From: Azophilus sp026709365
GTDB taxonomy: Bacteria; Pseudomonadota; Gammaproteobacteria; Pseudomonadales; Azotimanducaceae
Reading direction: 5' to 3'
Length of the DNA stretch: 64,000 nt
NCBI GenBank assembly: GCA_965200175.1
Contig: OZ241345.1
Span: 744,001 to 808,000, forward strand
Both the position numbers and the translations under genes were made by a program. The notes under the pieces are model-generated. The model was not told the origin of the DNA. It made no database searches and saw nothing but the letters and a program-made list of their open reading frames with translations. Below, piece after piece: positions 8,199-16,954 of the stretch. The first letter of the stretch is position 1. Each line of letters begins with the position of its first letter.

Positions 8199-9892
8199 AG
8201 GTCTGGCGCCACCATGCCGTGCTCTGCCTGTTCCTCACCGGTTGCGTGGCGCTTGCCGCCCGGGTGGTTTACCTGGCCCTGCTCGACAAGGACTTCCTGC
8301 AGGACCAGGGGGATGCCCGTTCGGTGCGGGAAGTCGTCATCCCGTCCCGCCGGGGCGTCATCTACGACCGGCTCGACGAGCCGTTGGCGATCAGCACGCC
8401 GGTGGTGGCCGTCTGGAGCGATCCGAGCCGAAGAAAGCTGAGCCGTGCCGACATCGACCGCCTGGCTCCCCTGCTGGGGCGGGATGCGGAGCAGCTGGAG
8501 GCCCACCTGAACCGCCATGCGGACAAGGCCTTCGTCTATCTCAAGCGACGGCTCTCCTGGACCGCCGCCGAGCGCGTCCGAGCCTTGGCGGTGGAGGGCC
8601 TGCACTTCAGCGAGGAGTACCGGCGCTACTATCTCGGCGCCGAGACCGCCGCCCATGTGGTGGGGGTGACCAACATCGACGACCGCGGCCTGGAGGGCGT
8701 CGAGCTCGCCTTTGACGACCTGCTGAGCGGCGAGCACGGGCGCAAGGTCGTGCTCAAGGATCGGCTCGGCGCGACCATCCGGGACTTGGAGTACATCGCC
8801 GCCCCGCGCCTGGGCCAGGACATCGCGCTCAGCATTGACCTGCGCCTGCAGTACTTCGCCTACCGGGAGCTCAAGGATGCGGTGGCCGGGCACCAAGCGG
8901 CCTCGGGATCCATTGTCATTCTCGATGCCCGCACCGGGGAGATTCTCGCCCTGGTGAACTCCCCGTCTTACAACCCCAACGAATCCCTTGAGCTCGGATT
9001 TGCCGGGATGCGCAACCGGGCGGTGACCGACAGCTATGAGCCGGGCTCCACGATCAAGCCCTTTGCCGTGCTGGCGGCGCTGGAAACCGGCGAGTACCAG
9101 CCAGACACCGTGGTGGACACCGCGCCGGGCTATTGGGCGGTGCGCCGCAAGCTGATTGAGGATCCGGTCAACTACGGGGAGTTGACGTTGGCGGGCATCG
9201 TGCGCAAGTCCAGCCAGGTCGGCATTTCCAAGGTGGCCCTGGACCTGCCGGAACGGGCCGTGTTCGAGGTGCTGCAGCGGGCCGGGATCGGCGATTACAT
9301 CGGCAGCGGACTGCCCGGCGAGGCGATCGGCACCTTTGACGACGCCGGGCTGCGCAGCGAGGTGGTGCGCGCCACCCTCGCCTACGGCTACGGCCTGAGC
9401 GTTTCGCCCCTGCAGCTCGCCCAAGCCTATTTGCCCATCGCCAATGACGGCGTTCGCCTGCCGCTCAGCGTCATCAAGCTAAGCCGGCCCCCCCAAGGCG
9501 AACGGGTGTTCGCAGCGGCCATGACGCGGCAACTGCTGTCCATGATGGAAGGGGTCACGGAGCGCACGGGCACGGCGCCCGGCGCGCAGTTGGCCGCCTA
9601 TCGGGTGGCCGGCAAGACCGGGACCGCGCGTTTGGTCAGCGACGGCGGCTACACCGATCAGCGCCATGTGGCGTTGTTTGCCGGGGTGGTGCCGCTGACC
9701 GCGCCGCGGATCGTCATGGTGGTGGTGATCAACCAGCCCGGCGGCCCGCAGATCAGCGGCGGCGCCGTTGCCGCGCCGATTTTCGCCAGAGTCGCGGAGC
9801 GCGCCTTGCGCCTGTTGGGGGTTGCCCCGGATGCGCAGCACTTGATCGCCGCCGTCGATGGGACGGAGCCATCAGGGGGGAGGATGCCATGA
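8195..9892 (+). CDS. ftsI: peptidoglycan D,D-transpeptidase FtsI (PBP3)
   Basis: FtsI crosslinks septal peptidoglycan. The 565-residue product has an N-terminal membrane anchor (about residues 9-29), a pedestal domain containing the RGVIYDR motif, and a penicillin-binding transpeptidase domain. The active-site serine is Ser285 in GSTIKP, and the third motif KTGT starts at Lys474. The second motif, normally SxN, reads S-S-Q (339-341), so the conserved asparagine is replaced by glutamine. Length and all other landmarks are normal, so the protein is probably active, perhaps with altered beta-lactam or substrate contacts. It overlaps ftsL and murE by ATGA. Confidence 0.96.
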   Translation: MKVWRHHAVLCLFLTGCVALAARVVYLALLDKDFLQDQGDARSVREVVIPSRRGVIYDRLDEPLAISTPVVAVWSDPSRRKLSRADIDRLAPLLGRDAEQLEAHLNRHADKAFVYLKRRLSWTAAERVRALAVEGLHFSEEYRRYYLGAETAAHVVGVTNIDDRGLEGVELAFDDLLSGEHGRKVVLKDRLGATIRDLEYIAAPRLGQDIALSIDLRLQYFAYRELKDAVAGHQAASGSIVILDARTGEILALVNSPSYNPNESLELGFAGMRNRAVTDSYEPGSTIKPFAVLAALETGEYQPDTVVDTAPGYWAVRRKLIEDPVNYGELTLAGIVRKSSQVGISKVALDLPERAVFEVLQRAGIGDYIGSGLPGEAIGTFDDAGLRSEVVRATLAYGYGLSVSPLQLAQAYLPIANDGVRLPLSVIKLSRPPQGERVFAAAMTRQLLSMMEGVTERTGTAPGAQLAAYRVAGKTGTARLVSDGGYTDQRHVALFAGVVPLTAPRIVMVVVINQPGGPQISGGAVAAPIFARVAERALRLLGVAPDAQHLIAAVDGTEPSGGRMP

Positions 9893-11337
9893 CCGGATCG
9901 AGCTTGCGCCAGCTGATCGGCACGCCCGGCACACCCGCCTTGGCAATCGCCGGGCTCTGCGAGGACTCCCGACTGATCCAGCCGGGCGAAGCCTTCATCG
10001 CCATTCGGGGCGCAGCCTTCGACGGCCACGACCACGCAGCCCAGGCAGTGGACCGGGGCGCGGCCTGCGTGCTGGCGGAACGACCGCTGCCCGGCCTCGG
10101 CGCGCCGGTGGTGCTGGTTGAGAACCTGCGGGCGCGGCGCGGGGCGCTGGCCGACAAGTTCTACGGCGCGCCCAGCCGCGCGCTGACCTGCGTCGGCGTC
10201 ACCGGCACCAATGGCAAGACGACCATCGCCCATCAACTGGCCAGCCTCGGCAAAGCGGTAGGCCTTGACGCCGCCTACATGGGCACCATCGGCTGGGGAC
10301 GGCCCAGCCGCTTGGCGCCGTCGCGCCTGACCACGGAAGGCGCCGTGCTCACCCACAAGCGCTTGGCCTGCCTGCGCCAACGGGGCTGCACTTGGGCGGC
10401 GCTGGAGGTCAGCTCCCATGCCTTGGCCCAAGGCCGCGCCGATGCGATCGCCTTCGACTACGCGATCTTTTCCAACCTGACGCGGGACCATCTGGACTAC
10501 CACGCCGACTTTGAGGCCTACGGGGCGGCCAAACGGCGGCTGTTTGAGTTTCCTTCGCTGCGCTGCGCGCTCATCAACATCGATGACGAGTTCGGTCGTG
10601 GACTGGCCCGCAGCTTGGCGCAGGTGGACGTGCTGACCTACGGCGAAGGTTCGGCGGACATCTCCTGGGACGGCGTCGAGCATCGAGCGGATGGCCTCAA
10701 GGCTCGGCTGCGCACCCCTTGGGGCAGCGCCTGGGTGGCGGCGCCCGTGTGCGGCGACTTCGGCTTGGCCAATCTGGCCGCCGCCATCGGCGCGCTGGCC
10801 GCCGCCGGACAGCCCTTGGCGGCGGTCTGCGAGGGCGCCGGCGCCCTGCCCCCGGTGCCTGGGCGCATGGAGTTCCTGCGCGCCCCGGGGCGTCCCACCG
10901 CGGTGATCGATTACGCCCATACGCCCGATGCGCTCGCCAAGGCGCTCGCCGCCGCCCGCCGCCATGCCGAGGGCGCCCTGGTGTGCGTGGTCGGCTGCGG
11001 CGGCGACCGCGACGCCGGCAAGCGGCCGATGATGGGGCGCATCGCCGCGGCTTTGGCCGATCGGGTTTGGCTGACCAGCGACAATCCGCGCGGCGAAGAT
11101 CCGCTGGCCATCATGCACGACATGGCGGCTGGCATTGAGGATCCGTCGCCAGCGACTTTGGAAGTCGATCGCGGCGCCGCCATTGCCGCAGCCATTGCCA
11201 ATGCCGATGCCCGCGATCTGGTCGTGGTCGCGGGCAAGGGCCACGAGGACACCCAGGAGATCGGCGGCCGTCGGCACCCGTTCAGCGACCGGGAAGCCGT
11301 GCGTCAAGCCTTGGGCCTGCCGGGAGGGGACGGCTGA
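9889..11337 (+). CDS. murE: UDP-MurNAc-L-Ala-D-Glu:meso-DAP ligase MurE
   Basis: MurE adds the third residue to the cytoplasmic peptidoglycan precursor. The 482-residue product has an N-terminal UDP-binding domain, the ATP loop GVTGTNGKTT at about residues 103-112, EVSSHAL, NLTRDHLDYH, and the diamino-acid signature DNPRGEDP (398-405). That signature indicates meso-diaminopimelate rather than lysine. Its stop overlaps the mraY start (TGATG). In most gammaproteobacterial dcw clusters murF sits here; it is absent, so MurF must be encoded elsewhere unless a fusion exists outside this window. Confidence 0.96.
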   Translation: MTGSSLRQLIGTPGTPALAIAGLCEDSRLIQPGEAFIAIRGAAFDGHDHAAQAVDRGAACVLAERPLPGLGAPVVLVENLRARRGALADKFYGAPSRALTCVGVTGTNGKTTIAHQLASLGKAVGLDAAYMGTIGWGRPSRLAPSRLTTEGAVLTHKRLACLRQRGCTWAALEVSSHALAQGRADAIAFDYAIFSNLTRDHLDYHADFEAYGAAKRRLFEFPSLRCALINIDDEFGRGLARSLAQVDVLTYGEGSADISWDGVEHRADGLKARLRTPWGSAWVAAPVCGDFGLANLAAAIGALAAAGQPLAAVCEGAGALPPVPGRMEFLRAPGRPTAVIDYAHTPDALAKALAAARRHAEGALVCVVGCGGDRDAGKRPMMGRIAAALADRVWLTSDNPRGEDPLAIMHDMAAGIEDPSPATLEVDRGAAIAAAIANADARDLVVVAGKGHEDTQEIGGRRHPFSDREAVRQALGLPGGDG

Positions 11338-12419
11338 TGCTGCTCTGGCTCACCGACCATCTGGCCCAGTTCATCAGCGGCTTCACGGTCTTTCAGTACC
11401 TGACCTTCCGCACCATGGTCAGCTTGGTGACGGCCCTGTCGTTGTCCCTGCTCATCGGCCCTTGGGTGATCGACCGCCTGGGCCGCCACCAGATCGGCCA
11501 GCCGGTGCGCGGCGACGGCCCGGAAAGCCACTTCAGCAAGGCGGGCACCCCGACCATGGGCGGCGCCCTGATCCTGATCGTCATTTTCTTCACGACCTTG
11601 ATGTGGGGCGAGCTCGGCAACCGCTACGTTTGGACGGTGCTGCTGGTCACCTTGGCGTTCGGCGGCATTGGCTGGGTGGACGACTACCTCAAGATCCGGC
11701 ACCAGAGTTCCGATGGCCTGGCGGCCCGGACCAAGTACGCATGGCAGTCGCTGTTTGGGCTGGCGGCGGCGCTGTTCCTCTACTTGAGCGCCGAGCTGCC
11801 GGCGGAGACGGACCTGATCGTGCCCTTCTTCAAGACGGTCGCCATTCCCTTGGGCGTTGGCTACGTGGCGGTGGCCTACCTCGTCATCGTTGGCATGAGC
11901 AACGCCGTCAACCTGACCGATGGCTTGGACGGGCTGGCGATCCTGCCGACGGTGATGGTCGGGGCGGCCTTGGGACTGATCGCCTACCTGGCCGGCCATG
12001 TGGAGTTCGCCAGCTACCTGCAGATCCCCCACATCCCCCAAGCCGGCGAGCTGGCGGTGTTCTGCGGCGCGTTGATTGGCGCTGGCCTCGGCTTCCTGTG
12101 GTTCAACGCCTATCCCGCTGACGTGATCATGGGCGACGTGGGCGCCTTGGCCCTGGGGGCGGCCTTGGCGGTGGTGGCCATCATCGTCCGCCATGAGATC
12201 GTGCTGCTTATCATGGGCGGCTTGTTCGTGATCGAGACCGCGTCGGTCATCATCCAGGTGGCCTCCTATCGGCTCACCGGGCGGCGCATCTTTCGCATGG
12301 CGCCCATCCACCACCACTTTGAACTCAAGGGCTGGCCGGAGCCGCGGGTGATCGTGCGCTTTTGGATCCTGACGCTGGTGCTGGTGCTGGTCGGCCTTTC
12401 CACGTTGAAGCTGAGGTAG
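11337..12419 (+). CDS. mraY: phospho-MurNAc-pentapeptide transferase MraY
   Basis: MraY transfers phospho-MurNAc-pentapeptide from UDP to undecaprenyl phosphate at the inner membrane, making lipid I. The 360-residue polytopic protein has the family length (E. coli 360). Motifs include GTPTMGG near residue 70, the aspartate pair in WVDDYLKI, NLTDGLDGLA, and the histidine-rich loop IHHHFELKGW near residue 323. It starts on the last base of the murE stop and is followed after two bases by murD. Confidence 0.97.
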   Translation: MLLWLTDHLAQFISGFTVFQYLTFRTMVSLVTALSLSLLIGPWVIDRLGRHQIGQPVRGDGPESHFSKAGTPTMGGALILIVIFFTTLMWGELGNRYVWTVLLVTLAFGGIGWVDDYLKIRHQSSDGLAARTKYAWQSLFGLAAALFLYLSAELPAETDLIVPFFKTVAIPLGVGYVAVAYLVIVGMSNAVNLTDGLDGLAILPTVMVGAALGLIAYLAGHVEFASYLQIPHIPQAGELAVFCGALIGAGLGFLWFNAYPADVIMGDVGALALGAALAVVAIIVRHEIVLLIMGGLFVIETASVIIQVASYRLTGRRIFRMAPIHHHFELKGWPEPRVIVRFWILTLVLVLVGLSTLKLR

Positions 12420-12421
12420 GC

Positions 12422-13753
12422 ATGACGCAGCGCACGTTGATCGTTGGCCTTGGCGTGACCGGCGCCTCCTGCATCCGGCACTTGGCCGGACGCGATGAGC
12501 TGACCGTCCTCGACACCCGGGAGCAGCCGCCGGGACTGGCCGAGGCGCGTACACAGCATCCCGGAATCGACTATCGGCTCGGCCTCTGCGACATTGACTT
12601 CGCGCCCTTCGACCGGGTGATCCTGAGCCCGGGCCTGAAGCTGCAAAGCCCCTTGGGACGACGCATTCAGGCATCAGGCCTGCCCGTGCTGAGCGACATC
12701 GACCTGTTTTGCCGGGCGGTGGACGAACCCATCTACGCGATCACCGGCACCAACGGCAAGAGCTCGGTGACCGCTTGGACGGGACACGCATTGGCTCAGC
12801 TCAACCACCGCCCCGGCGTCGGCGGCAACCTCGGCAAAGCCGCGCTGGACATCATCGGCGCCGACCGGGACTGCTACGTGCTCGAGTTGTCCAGCTTCCA
12901 ACTGGAGCGCATGCAGACCTATCCCTACCGGGCGGCCACCGTGCTCAACGTCAGCGCCGACCATCTCGACCATCATGCGAGCTTGGCCGACTACGCCGCC
13001 GCCAAGCGCCGCATCTACCGCCAGGCGGAACGGCTCGTCGTCAATCGGGATGACCCCTTGAGCCAACCGGATGCGCACGCCGGGGGCAGCGCAGTCACCT
13101 TCGGGGCCGGTCCGCCGGCCGCCGGCCAATGGGGCGTTCGCACCTTCGGCGGCGAGCGTTGGCTGGCCAAGGGCGGGCAAGCCGTGGTCGAGGCCCGCTG
13201 GCTGCCGCTTGCCGGCGGCCACAACGAAAGCAACGCGCTGGCGGTGATGGCGCTGATCAACGGCAGCGAAAACGGCGGCGGGCTTGCGGCCCTCGGCGAA
13301 TCGATCCTCGGCTATCGAGGCTTGGCCCACCGCTGCGAGGTCGTGGGCGTGGTGGATGGCGTCACCTACATCAACGACTCCAAGGCCACCAACCCCGGCG
13401 CCACAATGGCGGCGTTGAGCAGCCTCTCCGGCGGGCCGGGTCGCATCCTGCTCATCGCGGGGGGCGAGGGCAAAGGCGCCGACTTTGCGGCCTTGGGCGA
13501 AGCCATCGCCGCCCGCGGCTGCGGCTTGATTCCCATTGGCCAGGACGGTTCGGCGATTGCCGAGGCCGCGGGCCGCAGGGCGCCGGACGGCCAGCCCCGC
13601 CGCTTGGCGGAGGCGGTGCGCCAAGCGGCCCGGTGCGCTCGGCCGGGAGATGCGGTGCTGCTGTCGCCGGCCTGCGCGAGCTTCGACCACTTCCGCGACT
13701 TCCGCGCCCGCGGGGAGGCGTTTCGCGCCTTGGTCAAGGAGCTTGGGCCATGA
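12422..13753 (+). CDS. murD: UDP-MurNAc-L-Ala:D-Glu ligase MurD
   Basis: MurD adds D-glutamate to UDP-MurNAc-L-Ala in the cytoplasm. The 443-residue product shows the Rossmann-like start LIVGLGVTGASC, the ATP loop ITGTNGKSS (about 106-114), NVSADHLDHH, and YINDSKATNPGAT in the C-terminal ligase domain. The frame is open upstream, but the ATG at 12422, two bases after the mraY stop, matches the family start. Its stop overlaps the ftsW ATG. Confidence 0.96.
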   Translation: MTQRTLIVGLGVTGASCIRHLAGRDELTVLDTREQPPGLAEARTQHPGIDYRLGLCDIDFAPFDRVILSPGLKLQSPLGRRIQASGLPVLSDIDLFCRAVDEPIYAITGTNGKSSVTAWTGHALAQLNHRPGVGGNLGKAALDIIGADRDCYVLELSSFQLERMQTYPYRAATVLNVSADHLDHHASLADYAAAKRRIYRQAERLVVNRDDPLSQPDAHAGGSAVTFGAGPPAAGQWGVRTFGGERWLAKGGQAVVEARWLPLAGGHNESNALAVMALINGSENGGGLAALGESILGYRGLAHRCEVVGVVDGVTYINDSKATNPGATMAALSSLSGGPGRILLIAGGEGKGADFAALGEAIAARGCGLIPIGQDGSAIAEAAGRRAPDGQPRRLAEAVRQAARCARPGDAVLLSPACASFDHFRDFRARGEAFRALVKELGP

Positions 13754-14826
13754 TTCGCTTGGATGCGCCGCTCATGGTCTCCTGGAGCCTGGTGCTGGGC
13801 TTTGGCCTAGTCATGGTGGCGTCGGCCTCCGTGGCCATGGAGACGTCCTTTCTGGCCCGCCACGGCATCTTCCTGACCCTGGGGCTGATGGGCTTTCTCC
13901 TCATGCTGTGCGTGCCCCTCAAGGTCTGGAGCCATACCTATCAGATCGCCTTGTTCGGCGCTTTGGCCCTTTGCGCCCTGGTGCTCGTTCCCGGCCTTGG
14001 CGAGGAGGTCAAGGGCGCCCGGCGATGGATTGACCTCGGCAGCTTCAGCCTGCAGCCGGCGGAGATTGCCAAGGCCGCCATGATCGTCCATTGGGCCGGG
14101 TTCCTGGCGCGGCGGGACGAGGCGTTGCGCCAATCACTCCGGCCGGCGCTGGTGCCGCTGGTTGGCTTGGCGGCCTTGGCGGCGCTGCTGATCCTGCAGC
14201 GGGACTTCGGCAACGTGGTGGTGCTGAGCGCGGTGCTCATCGCCCTGCTGTTCCTGGCTGGGCTGCGGCTGCGCTACCTGGGCGTGCTGGCGCTGGCCGG
14301 CGCCCTGGCTTTGGCGGGGCTGATCTGGATGGAGCCCTACCGCGTGGAGCGGCTGGTCAGCTTCAGCGATCCTTGGGCGAGGGCCTTCGACAGCGGCTAC
14401 CAGCTGACCCACTCGCTGATCGCCTTCGGCCGGGGCGAGGTGTTTGGCTTGGGCCTTGGCGAGGGCATCCAGAAGCTTTGGTACCTGCCCGAGGCCCACC
14501 ACGACTTCATATTCGCCGTGGTCGCAGAGGAGCTGGGCCTGGTCGGCGCCTTGGCCCTGATGACGCTGCTGGGGCTGATGGTCGCGCGCATCCTTTATAC
14601 CGCCCGCATGGCCATCGGGGACGGCGACAGGTTTGCGGGCTACCTATGCTACGGCGTGGCGCTGTTGCTGGGCGTGCAGACGCTCATCAACGTCGGGGTG
14701 GCCACCGGCAGCTTGCCCACCAAGGGACTGACCATGCCGTTCATCAGCTACGGCGGCAACAGCCTGATCGTCTGCGCGGCGCTGCTGGGCTGGGTCGGCC
14801 GGGTGCAGTTGGAGCGGGATTCGTGA
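13750..14826 (+). CDS. ftsW: SEDS peptidoglycan glycosyltransferase FtsW
   Basis: FtsW polymerises septal glycan strands from lipid II and works with FtsI. The 358-residue product is polytopic with about ten helices. SEDS landmarks are present: KGARRWIDLGSFSLQPAE, QRDFGN, FSDPWARAFDSGYQLTHSL, LPEAHHDFIF and the C-terminal LPTKGLTMPFISYGGNS. The ATG overlaps the murD stop, and its own stop overlaps the murC ATG (TGATG). The murG gene that usually follows ftsW is missing. Confidence 0.96.
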   Translation: MIRLDAPLMVSWSLVLGFGLVMVASASVAMETSFLARHGIFLTLGLMGFLLMLCVPLKVWSHTYQIALFGALALCALVLVPGLGEEVKGARRWIDLGSFSLQPAEIAKAAMIVHWAGFLARRDEALRQSLRPALVPLVGLAALAALLILQRDFGNVVVLSAVLIALLFLAGLRLRYLGVLALAGALALAGLIWMEPYRVERLVSFSDPWARAFDSGYQLTHSLIAFGRGEVFGLGLGEGIQKLWYLPEAHHDFIFAVVAEELGLVGALALMTLLGLMVARILYTARMAIGDGDRFAGYLCYGVALLLGVQTLINVGVATGSLPTKGLTMPFISYGGNSLIVCAALLGWVGRVQLERDS

Positions 14827-16262
14827 TGGGCGGCGGGAAGCGCCAACCGCTGGCGGCGGCCGCAGTGCCCGGCATGGGACAGGTGCGGCGGGTCCACTTC
14901 GTCGGCATCGGCGGGGCCGGCATGTCCGGCATTGCCGAAGTGATGCGCAATCTGGGCTATGCGGTGTCGGGCTCGGACCTGCGCTCCTCACCGGCCACTG
15001 AGCGCTTGGCCGAGTTGGGCGCAACGGTCCATCAAGGCCACGCCGCCGAGCAGGTGGCCGACGCCGACGTCGTGGTGCGGTCGAGCGCCGTTGAGGAGTC
15101 CAACCCGGAGATCGCCACCGCCCACGAGCGGCGCATACCAGTGGTGGCCCGGGCCGAAATGCTGGGCGAGCTGATGCGCTACCGGCACGGCATCGCCATC
15201 GCGGGAACCCACGGCAAGACCACCACCACCAGCCTGCTGACCGCCATCTACCAAGCCGCGGGGCTGGATCCGACCTTCGTCATCGGCGGACTGCTGGAGA
15301 GCGCCGGCGCCAACGCCCGGTTGGGCGCGAGCCGGTTCATCATCGTCGAAGCCGACGAGTCCGATGCCTCCTTTCTGCACTTGCAGCCCATGCTGGCCGT
15401 CGTCACCAACATTGACGAGGACCACATGGCCACCTACGGCCACGACTTCGAGCGCCTGTGCGCGACCTTCCTGGAGTTCATCCATCGCTTGCCCTTCTAC
15501 GGCACCGTGGTGCTGTGCATCGATGACCCGGTGCTGCGCGGCCTGCTGCCCAAGGTCTCGCGGCCCATGCTCACCTACGGCTTGGCGCCGGATGCGGACT
15601 ATCGCGCCGACGCCCTGGCGGCAAACGGCCGTTGCTGGCGCTTTCAGGCGCACCGGCCCGGGGCGCGCGAACCCTTGGACATCAGCTTGGCGGCACCGGG
15701 CGAGCACAACGTGCGCAACGCCTTGGCGGCCATTGCCGTGGCCACCCATGAGGGGGTCGCCGATGCGGCCATTTGCCAGGGTCTGGCCGGTTTCGCCGGC
15801 GTTGGCCGCCGCTTTCAGGTTTTTGAGGACATCGAGATCGGCGGCGCGACGGTCACCTTGGTGGATGACTACGGCCACCATCCCACGGAAATCGACGCGG
15901 TTGTGGGCACAGCCCGCAAGGTTTGGCCGGGGCGCCGCTTCGTGATGGCCTACCAGCCCCACCGCTACAGCCGCACGCGAGACCAGTTCGACCGGTTCGT
16001 GCGGGTGCTCTCCGGCGTCGATCAACTGATCCTGCTCAGCGTCTATGCGGCCGGCGAGCCGCCCATTCCCGGCGCCGACGGCCATGCCCTGTGCCAAGGC
16101 ATCCGCAGCCGCGGCGCCTTGGCGCCGGTCTTCGCCGTCGATCCGGACGAGGCCCTGGCGTTGCTGCCTGGCATCGTCCGCAACGGCGATGTCGTGCTGA
16201 TTCAGGGCGCCGGCAACGTCAGTGAAGTGTCCAACCGCCTGCGGGACGGCCATGTTGAGTAA
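14826..16262 (+). CDS. murC: UDP-MurNAc:L-alanine ligase MurC
   Basis: MurC adds the first L-alanine to UDP-MurNAc. The 478-residue product contains HFVGIGGAGMSGIAEV near the N-terminus, the ATP loop GTHGKTTTT at residues 127-135, EADESDASFL, NIDEDHM and VDDYGHHPTEI. The frame is open far upstream as an ftsW shadow. The ATG at 14826 overlaps the ftsW stop and adds a 20-residue basic tail before the conserved core; an internal ATG near 14874 is an alternative start. murB and ddl, often found between murC and ftsQ, are absent. Confidence 0.96.
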   Translation: MGGGKRQPLAAAAVPGMGQVRRVHFVGIGGAGMSGIAEVMRNLGYAVSGSDLRSSPATERLAELGATVHQGHAAEQVADADVVVRSSAVEESNPEIATAHERRIPVVARAEMLGELMRYRHGIAIAGTHGKTTTTSLLTAIYQAAGLDPTFVIGGLLESAGANARLGASRFIIVEADESDASFLHLQPMLAVVTNIDEDHMATYGHDFERLCATFLEFIHRLPFYGTVVLCIDDPVLRGLLPKVSRPMLTYGLAPDADYRADALAANGRCWRFQAHRPGAREPLDISLAAPGEHNVRNALAAIAVATHEGVADAAICQGLAGFAGVGRRFQVFEDIEIGGATVTLVDDYGHHPTEIDAVVGTARKVWPGRRFVMAYQPHRYSRTRDQFDRFVRVLSGVDQLILLSVYAAGEPPIPGADGHALCQGIRSRGALAPVFAVDPDEALALLPGIVRNGDVVLIQGAGNVSEVSNRLRDGHVE

Positions 16263-16941
16263 GCTGAGCGCCGCCGCCGCTGCGCTGGGCCTCGCGGCTG
16301 TGGCGGCGTGGCTCTACGTCTCCCTCGACCGGCCCGTGCGCAGCGTCGAGGTGGTCGGCGCCTTGGCTCCTGCCGAAGCGGCGCAAGTGCGGCGGCGGCT
16401 CACCGAGCTCAAGCCCGGGCGGTTGCTGTCAACCGACCTTGGCGAGCTGCGCGAACATCTCATGGCGCTGTCCTGGCCGCGACTGGTTCAGGTTCGACGA
16501 ATCTGGCCGGACACCATTTCGATCCACATCGAGCGTCAGTTGGTGGTGGCCAAGTGGGGTGGCGAAGGCTACCTGACGGCGGGCGGCGAACTGGTCGGCG
16601 AACTTGGCCGGACGGTCAGCGTGCCGCTGCTTGAGTGCGAGGTCGCCCCCCCGAGAGAGGCGTTGGAAGTCTATCGGCACCTGCAGGACATTGCGGCGCG
16701 GGACGGCCTCGAGATCCGTTCGCTGACCGAGAACGCGCTGGGCGAGTGGCAGCTGGAACTGGCCAATGGCGTGTACGCCCAGCTCGGCGCCGATGCCCTG
16801 CGCAGCCGCATGGAGCGCTTCATGGAGGTGCATCGTCACTTGGCCCAAGCGGGCGAAGGGGCGGTGCGCTATCTGGATCTGCGCTACGCCAATGGCGCCG
16901 CGGTGCGTTTTGGCGAACCCGAACTACTCGCTGCGAGATGA
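16252..16941 (+). CDS. ftsQ: cell division protein FtsQ
   Basis: FtsQ is a bitopic inner-membrane protein that recruits FtsBL to the divisome. The 229-residue product has a short N-terminal tail, one transmembrane helix (about residues 6-22), a POTRA domain (about 28-98, VRSVEVVG to IWPDTISIHIERQ) and the beta domain (about 99-225) ending near VRYLDLRYANGAAVRF. The ATG lies within the end of murC (11-base overlap) in another frame. An upstream in-frame ATG at 16222 is less likely because it lies deeper in murC. Sequence is diverged, but topology and position are diagnostic. Confidence 0.93.
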   Translation: MLSKLSAAAAALGLAAVAAWLYVSLDRPVRSVEVVGALAPAEAAQVRRRLTELKPGRLLSTDLGELREHLMALSWPRLVQVRRIWPDTISIHIERQLVVAKWGGEGYLTAGGELVGELGRTVSVPLLECEVAPPREALEVYRHLQDIAARDGLEIRSLTENALGEWQLELANGVYAQLGADALRSRMERFMEVHRHLAQAGEGAVRYLDLRYANGAAVRFGEPELLAAR

Positions 16942-16954
16942 GGAGGGCGGCAAA

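Noticed and set aside
6700..8238. 512-codon minus-strand frame opposite mraZ-rsmH-ftsL
   Set aside because: Antisense to three recognised genes; no family and low-complexity composition.
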